From Zhengitettix transpicula (taxonomy: Eukaryota > Arthropoda > Insecta > Orthoptera > Tetrigidae): a stretch of DNA of 64,000 nt. The translations under genes were made by a program, and so were the position numbers. The notes beneath the pieces were generated by a model. That model made no database searches. It worked only from the letters and a program-made list of their open reading frames with translations, and had not been told where the DNA came from. Positions 58,404 through 64,000 of this stretch are shown here, in pieces; positions within the stretch are counted from its first letter, which is position 1, and every line of letters starts with the position of its first letter. The stretch spans positions 6,267,001 through 6,331,000 of the forward strand of contig CM073593.1 of NCBI GenBank assembly GCA_037074705.1, written 5' to 3'.

Positions 58404-59710
58404 ATACTATACCAAAAAGTAAGGTGAAATTGTCGTTAAAACTCTCGGGTATTAGGGAGGCACGTAAATTTTTTTCCCTGGGTTGGTAGGACTGTTTATA
58501 ATATTTTCCAAGCGTCTATTTGTTAAAAGGTTTAATTATCTCCGAGTTACACGTGTTTTTGTAAACAACCAAAACTGAATTTTTCGAATTTTGCAATGAG
58601 TGATTTTGTTGAGCAAAGAACTTGCATCAAATTTTGTTTGCGGAACGAATATTCTTGTGCGGACACGTTGAAAATGTTGCGGAAGGCCTTTGGTGATCAA
58701 ACTCTGGCACAAAAAAACGTTTATAAGTGGAACAACGAGTTCAAACAGGGCCGAGAAACGTTGAAGACGAACTGCGCCCTGGACGACCATCAACGTCTAC
58801 CGACGAGGGCCACGTCCGGACAGTCAAAGATTTGGTGCTTGAAAATCGCCGATGGACAATTAGAGATCTCGCTGATAGTGTTGGAATATCATTTGGCTCA
58901 GCCCAAACTATTTTGAAGAATGTTTTGTGTCTCAAACGCGTAAAGTCTCGATTGGTGCCAAAATCGCTCAATTTTTTTGTAAAAAAAGCGTCGCGTTGAT
59001 GTGTGTGAAACTTTGCTGTCTGACTATCAGGACCACCTGAAATGCATCATTACTGAAGACGAGACTTGGATTTTCGCATACGACCCTGAAACCACCGACC
59101 AATCCAGCGAATATCGTCCAAAAGGTGAAGCAAGACCGAAAAGACCACGGGAAAATCGATCCAAAATCAAGGTCATGTTGACAGTTTTCGTTGATTATCG
59201 TGGTGTGGTGCACTATGAATTCCTTCCGCCGGTCCAAACTGTCAACAAAGAATATTATTTGAGAGTTATGCGTCGTTTGCGTGAAGCTATTCGTCTGAAA
59301 CGGCCGGAATTATGGGCGAACAACTCTTGGTTCCTTCATCACGATAATTCACCATGTCGTACTGCATTGGTTCTTCGCGACAAAAACTCGAATTATATCG
59401 TTCCGCAACCACCGTATTCGCCTGATTTGGCTCCGTGCGACTTCTGGCTATTTAGCAGACTCAAAAGGCCAATTCGGGGACGCCGTTTTGACACGATTGA
59501 GGAGATAAAAACCGAATCGAAGAAGGTCTTGAAGGCTATCCCGGAAAAAGACTATTCCGACTGTTTCGAGGACTGGAAAAAGCTTTGGTTAAAAGTGCGT
59601 TTTATCGGACGGGGATTACTTTAAAGGGGATGAAATTGATTTGGAAGAATAAATAAAGAATTTATATTTTATAAATAAATTCTCCTTACTTTTTGTTCAC
59701 AGTGGTATAT
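58404..59710 (+). mobile_element. mariner element, near full length, inactivated
   Basis: About 1.3 kb, the usual mariner length. The terminal repeats share ACAAAAAGTAAGG, facing each other: left about 58411-58426 (CCAAAAAGTAAGGTGAAAT) and right about 59681-59709 (complement TATACCACTGTGAAC followed by AAAAAGTAAGGAGAAT). The left copy has lost about 5 bp. TATA flanks fit a TA target site. The transposase inside is broken (see the gene entry). Confidence 0.9.
58596..59652 (+). pseudogene. mariner transposase, three frameshifts
   Basis: Tc1/mariner cut-and-paste transposase. Start at MSDFVEQRTCIKF. The N-terminal helix-turn-helix region spans two frames: NEFKQGRE in frame 1, then NVEDELRPGRPSTS and WTIRDLADSVGISFGS in frame 2 after a one-base loss at about 58755-58758. 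A one-base gain in the A run at 58981-58987 moves it into the third segment, with CETLLSDYQ. The catalytic domain has TEDETW, HHDNSPC and YSPDLAPCDFWLF. A one-base gain at about 59591-59594 puts the true end (GDYFKGDEIDLEE) in another frame, stop at 59650-59652. The last two Asp are 31 residues apart, not the 34 normal for mariner; a 3-codon deletion near 59380, after LVLRD, explains this. Inactive. Confidence 0.92.
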
Positions 59711-61100
59711 TTTAAAATGAAAAAATTACGTCTGATTGAAAAAAATGAATACGACAGATAATTTATATTATCACTTTTTGTCTGAATTGCCTATCTTTCT
59801 TATACTATATACTTTTTTCACAAATTACTGAAAATTACATTCAACACTTCCGGAAGAGGAAAGTCGAACTACATTTGAATTGCTCAATTGGCAGGGAATA
59901 ACTGCATTTTATTTGAATTCATACGAAGTGCTTCTTCAGAAATGCAGTAATAATTGGAATGTGTAATATGTTCTCTGCCATTAGGGAAATAAGAATTTTG
60001 CTACCTCGTGAAAATACCATTAACCTCAAAATTAGATATTTTCTGATCATAAAGGGAATTAAATTTTAGTCAAATAATTCATTTTACCTTTTTTCTTTCT
60101 ATTTGGATTACCTCATCTGTTACAAAGATTGTGATGGTTCTCATTATCATTTTAATTCTTTGATACTGGTAACTGCATTACAGTAACACTTTCTTTAGGA
60201 AATATATACTTGGAACCCTAGTGTCACGACTAATAGCTGGTGTTGGTGTTATTTTACCTAATTATGGGAAGGACAAAACGCTTACAAAACAATTTTTTGT
60301 TACTGCACGGAATTTGTTATCATTTAACACAAAAAAATTAAATATTTTCTGATTGACATTAACATTTTAATTATTGGTAAATGGTACTGCATTACCTTTT
60401 TAAGGGTTAAAACACTTTCTTTTGTAATATTATGGGTGATTTATCAGGTAGTTAATATCCCGTCAACGTCGGCTAAGCGCAGCCAGTTCTGTAAATACAT
60501 TGATAATATCGGAGCTCCAAAGACGGCCTTTGTTGCAATAATCCTTGGATGTGTCAGACTGGGAGACGTAGATAGAGGGAATTACAAGGTAAACTAGAAG
60601 ACGTTTGCGTACGTCCCATGTTGCCGATAAAATGTGTATTCACCTTTGAACGCTTTCGTCGTAAAACCTACATTCCCTCCCCTTCTATACATTTCCGATC
60701 GATATAACTTGGGACCTTTAGTGAGTTACTTCCGCATCGGCGATTCTCAACTTGCTCGTCGAAGATGCTTAGGAGGCTTTAGCATGAACGCTTCACAAAC
60801 CCAAAACCCTTCCTCTTGTAACTTTAAGCTCAGTAAGGGTTTACGGCTGGTTAGCCCCGAGATCACATCCGCCGGAGTTGTTTTCACAACCAGGAGGATT
60901 GTATACATATACCTATTTCGCCATCGTCACGTCATTGTGAAAGATGCGGAAAGAAAAAACTATAAACTTTTGTATTGGTACCAAAGCGAAATATAATAAT
61001 TAATTTAATATTTCATGTGATTTTCATAATTATCATTTTCTAAATAAAAAATAATTCGGCCAATATTTCTGAAAAGTTATTACATAATTAAACAAAAAAA
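59711..61100. other. Unassigned stretch
   Basis: AT-rich, with one 120-aa plus frame at 60634-60996 in GC-richer sequence (starting MYSPLNAFVVKPT). I do not recognise it, and no domain is visible. Confidence 0.35.
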
Positions 61101-61106
61101 CGTTCA

Positions 61107-61143
61107 TACGACGTTTTGTCCACAATTTTGGTACTTCTTTAGG
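61107..61143 (-). other. Hammerhead-like core motif, degenerate
   Basis: Minus strand: CCTAAAGAAGTACC, AAAATTGT, GGAC, AAAACGTCG. It has the same layout as other copies, with G5 to A and GAAA to AAAA changes. A second remnant lies at 61393-61424. Confidence 0.35.
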
Positions 61144-61544
61144 TAAACTGTTAAACTGAAATTTTGATTGTATGCATGTAAGTTTAATTATTATAAATAT
61201 TAATTCAGGGCCATGGACGGCTGTTCCGCAAATGTAGTCATTGTGCAGTTTGGCACATGACCATTTTTTACCCTAAGAAGTCCCACTATTATGAACCAAA
61301 GGTCGTGTAAAGTAATTGTTGGGTTCAATTAAATAGAAAACTATATAATGCAATTTATGGCCAATAACAGGCAATTTATTTATTAAATTAAATAAACGAC
61401 GTTTGTACATTATTTAGGCCTTTTTCTGAGGAGAAAATACAATATACAAATTTGTTATTATCATAAAGGTCATGCTTTTCCAGGTTGTGGTTAAAACAAA
61501 ATATACTATACGAATAACATTTTGCGACTCAGAATAACACCTAA

Positions 61545-61966
61545 TCTTCTGATAAATAAAAAACAAACGTGTGTTTGTGCGTGTGTGTTTTGTTCCGCAT
61601 ACAAATCCACAATCGTGGAGAAAGGTTGACCAAATTTCGTACACGTACACGTTTGAATCAGAAACAAACACTGTGGGAGAAAGACACGTCTCGAACCCCA
61701 AGGGCCGGAAATTTTCAAACGTTCTCAAACGACCGATATTAGCATCCGATAAATATGTCACGGGTTCAATGAGATTCATAATATTTCTCCCGTTGTTGTT
61801 GTTAGTGTATAATTACAATCCCTTCTGCAGTAAGAGTAAGAGTGGGGTGGATGGGGCGTTACTTGAAAATAACGCAGAAACAACCGAGATTGGAGTCAAA
61901 TCCTGTGATATGTATGTCGCTGAGTTTATAATTATGACAACCCGGGAAACTCCGAGCACCCAGATA
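61545..61966 (+). mobile_element. Short non-autonomous Helitron
   Basis: The 5' end is A|TCTTCTGATAAATAAAAAAC with a TGTGTTTG run. The body has TTCCGCATACAAATCCACA, CCAAATTTCGTACACG and CCGAGATTGGAGTCAAATCC. The 3' end GACAACCCGGGAAACTCCG then AGCACCCAGATAA|T is a decayed CTAG end. At 422 bp it is a deletion derivative of the 38881-39658 type. Confidence 0.7.
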
Positions 61967-63380
61967 ATTATCACTAAATGTTAAAAGCTATTTGACAATA
62001 TATTTAATGAAATGACTAAATTTTGGAAGTTTATCCTAGGCACTTCTTAATTTACTAAATAAATTGTCGGTAATTGGTCATAAACGTTTTCTGACACAAG
62101 AGATGAATTTTTTATAAGTTGTTATTTATTCAATAAACAAATAAAGTATTACGCCACTACATTCTTGTCGCCGTTGACCGACTTTTTGTATTCACAGTTA
62201 TTCATGAGTTAGGGATTCTTTTTTCTGGTTACCAAAATTTTTGGACAATGCTGTTGGATTATTTAGTGAAGAAATTATCGGAGTAGTAGAAAGTTATAAA
62301 AGGGTCGAAGAATGAAGAAAGAATGATCCTACGTTTCGAACGGTATGAAACTGTGTTAGTCTATACGAAAAAGTGTTTAAGAATAATAGATAAGTGGTGA
62401 AGAGTCCAAACACTCCCTTAACGAAATATAGCTACTAGATTAAGCTTATTCCAGAGTCACGAGGCTATCGAGGCCTTCGAAAATAAAAATTGACGGTGCC
62501 AAAAAAAGCAGTTTCAAAAACCACAAATATAATTAGTGTATCATAGCCAAAAGTTAGAATTCATTAAAACTAAAATTTTCATTTTACTACAAAATGTTCA
62601 GGGATATTTTGAGTTGTATAATATTGTAAATGCTATATTTCTAAATTTAGAATTTTATGTTTGAGATATTTTAAATTCTGGTTAAGTTATAAATGGTATT
62701 TTTGAATTAGTAAAATATATTCATAGAGGTGAGATTAATATTATTTATATGATTTACACCTCCGTTAATTAATATCATTTATAATTTACCAATTGAATAC
62801 AAAAATTAAAACCATAATTTAAGTTTCAAACCGAATGAAATTTGCGTTTATTTTTTTTATTTACAGTTTAGAAAAAAATATCAGGCTGTAGTGATTCGCA
62901 TTAGATATAATTATGAAAGCATATCGGAATAATATTTTACTTCTTCACATTCTTTATTCAACCATAATAAATATTTATTTTACGTTTGCTCTCATACTTT
63001 ATTAGATACCCGATCTATAAACATATAGTGATCTAGTATTCTACAAATCAATAAAAATGAGAACGATGAATTCACTCTACAAATCTGATCATTTATGTTA
63101 AACGTGTTACTTTCTGATTCCTCCTATACACTAAAATCAAGATAAATATGAGACCGAAATAATTCCTAATCGATGTAATAAAACCGCAAGTTGAGTACCG
63201 AAACAGGTTTTTTTTTCTTCATTTAAATTTTAATGTAGTCGTCAAACTAAAAGATAACAGTTTTAACAAGGACTTTTTTTCAAAAAGAAGAGCAGAAAGT
63301 AACATTAATCTACTTTCGTTATTAATAGAACATTAACGCCGCCTATTAAAAAACAGTGGATTACCATCCACAAATTTTTA
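61967..63380. other. Unassigned stretch
   Basis: AT-rich. No supportable feature. Confidence 0.4.
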
Positions 63381-63383
63381 TCT

Positions 63384-63996
63384 TTAAGAAGAGGAGTTAA
63401 TACAGGCGTGGACACGAGTGATAACAATCTGCTGGAACTGCTTCTTGTTTTTTATAACCTTGAAAATTGCGTTTCGGGCGAGAAATGTAGCCGTTATCGC
63501 AATATCTCCATACGGAAAACATCCAGTTGCAGTTTTTCTGGCTGGTAAGCACGTTAATAAAAGTTGCGCGGCCGGATCTAACACTGCGAGATTGTAATAC
63601 TGCTCATAAAGCGGCGTCTATTTAACTTATGTGGTGCTTGGTATGAGGCGTCCTTTACGACGACGAAGACGTATTGTTGTTGAAGAAAAAATAGAAGGTC
63701 CACGACGTTGTCGAGGATTGTGTGCTAAATATGTTATGGAGAGTGGTGACGTCATGACCTAGATATCTCTCTTTATATTCCTCGGCAACTGCAGTTGTCA
63801 GATTTCTACTTTCGTCGAAAGACAATGACATTGTTTTATTTTCTTCTTTGAAATAATGGAGTTTATGACTGATAATCGTGATGGATTCATCACAAAGTGT
63901 GTTTTGAAGATATTTTCGTTCTCCTTGCCTCTTTAGATCATTGTTAAGATTCTTAGCCTTCCGCGACGACGTGACTAGTATAGAATCCCAACTCAC
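63384..63996 (-). other. Unassigned minus-strand ORFs at window edge
   Basis: A 113-aa frame (63655-63996, starting MSWDSILVTSSRK) and a 66-aa frame (63384-63584, starting MLDPAAQLLLTCL) lie in GC-richer sequence. The first runs to the window edge. It has a charged middle and a low-complexity Asn/Ser tail. I recognise neither; an exon or an element fragment are both possible. Confidence 0.2.
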
Positions 63997-64000
63997 ACTT

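Overview
Eukaryotic, almost certainly insect, intergenic or intronic DNA. It is AT-rich and shows no bacterial-style gene density, operons or long ORFs. Nearly every recognisable feature is a decayed mobile element: an insect-type mariner, Ty1/copia, a Jockey/CR1-like LINE reverse transcriptase, a hAT transposase, non-autonomous Helitrons, tRNA-headed SINE-like pieces, an LTR with a Gypsy-type primer site, and several inverted-repeat elements. The size and variety of the repeat load would fit a large-genome insect (for example a cockroach, termite or other polyneopteran), but that placement is a guess. I found no host protein-coding gene that I can name. Many short ORFs are chance frames inside repeats.

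Layout. 1-5.2 kb: an old ~335-bp tandem array with a retroposon inserted in it. 5.2-7.4 kb: two ~1-kb TIR elements sitting in (TA)n runs. 7.9-8.3 kb: a foldback element. 9.8-10.7 kb and 14.0-14.5 kb: three copies of a ~530-bp retroposon. 11.3-12.0 kb: a Helitron-like remnant. 17.5-18.9 kb: a Helitron split by a second TIR element. 21.0-21.3 kb: a short Helitron. 21.7-25.0 kb: a dead copia element on the minus strand, LTR to LTR, with a LINE RT segment spliced into it. 26.6-27.3 kb: a nested palindrome with head-to-head tRNA-like sequences. 28.3-28.6 kb: a lone LTR with a primer-binding site. 30.3-30.7 kb: another foldback. 33.7-35.3 kb: a long-inverted-repeat element. 36.5-37.0 kb: a GC-rich island, the best candidate for host regulatory or exonic sequence. 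38.9-39.7 kb: a Helitron with canonical A|TC...CTAG|T ends. 45.2-47.3 kb: a long minus-strand Helitron-like copy carrying a retroposon with a perfect 14-bp target duplication. 49.7-53.4 kb: a Helitron-type cluster with two internal tandem arrays. 55.0-56.8 kb: a hAT transposase fragment interrupted by the third copy of the (TA)-targeting TIR element. 58.4-59.7 kb: an inactivated but nearly full-length mariner. The last 2 kb hold only unassigned ORFs.

The signal I find most interesting is a short motif present about 20 times: C-CTGANGA, a purine, GTCC, loop, GGAC, GAAACGTNG. It often lies in the facing arms of short inverted-repeat elements. It resembles the catalytic core of a hammerhead ribozyme (CUGANGA, stem II, GAAA), as known from Penelope-like elements and retrozymes, but with one extra purine before stem II and with no stem III or cleavage strand that I could settle by eye.
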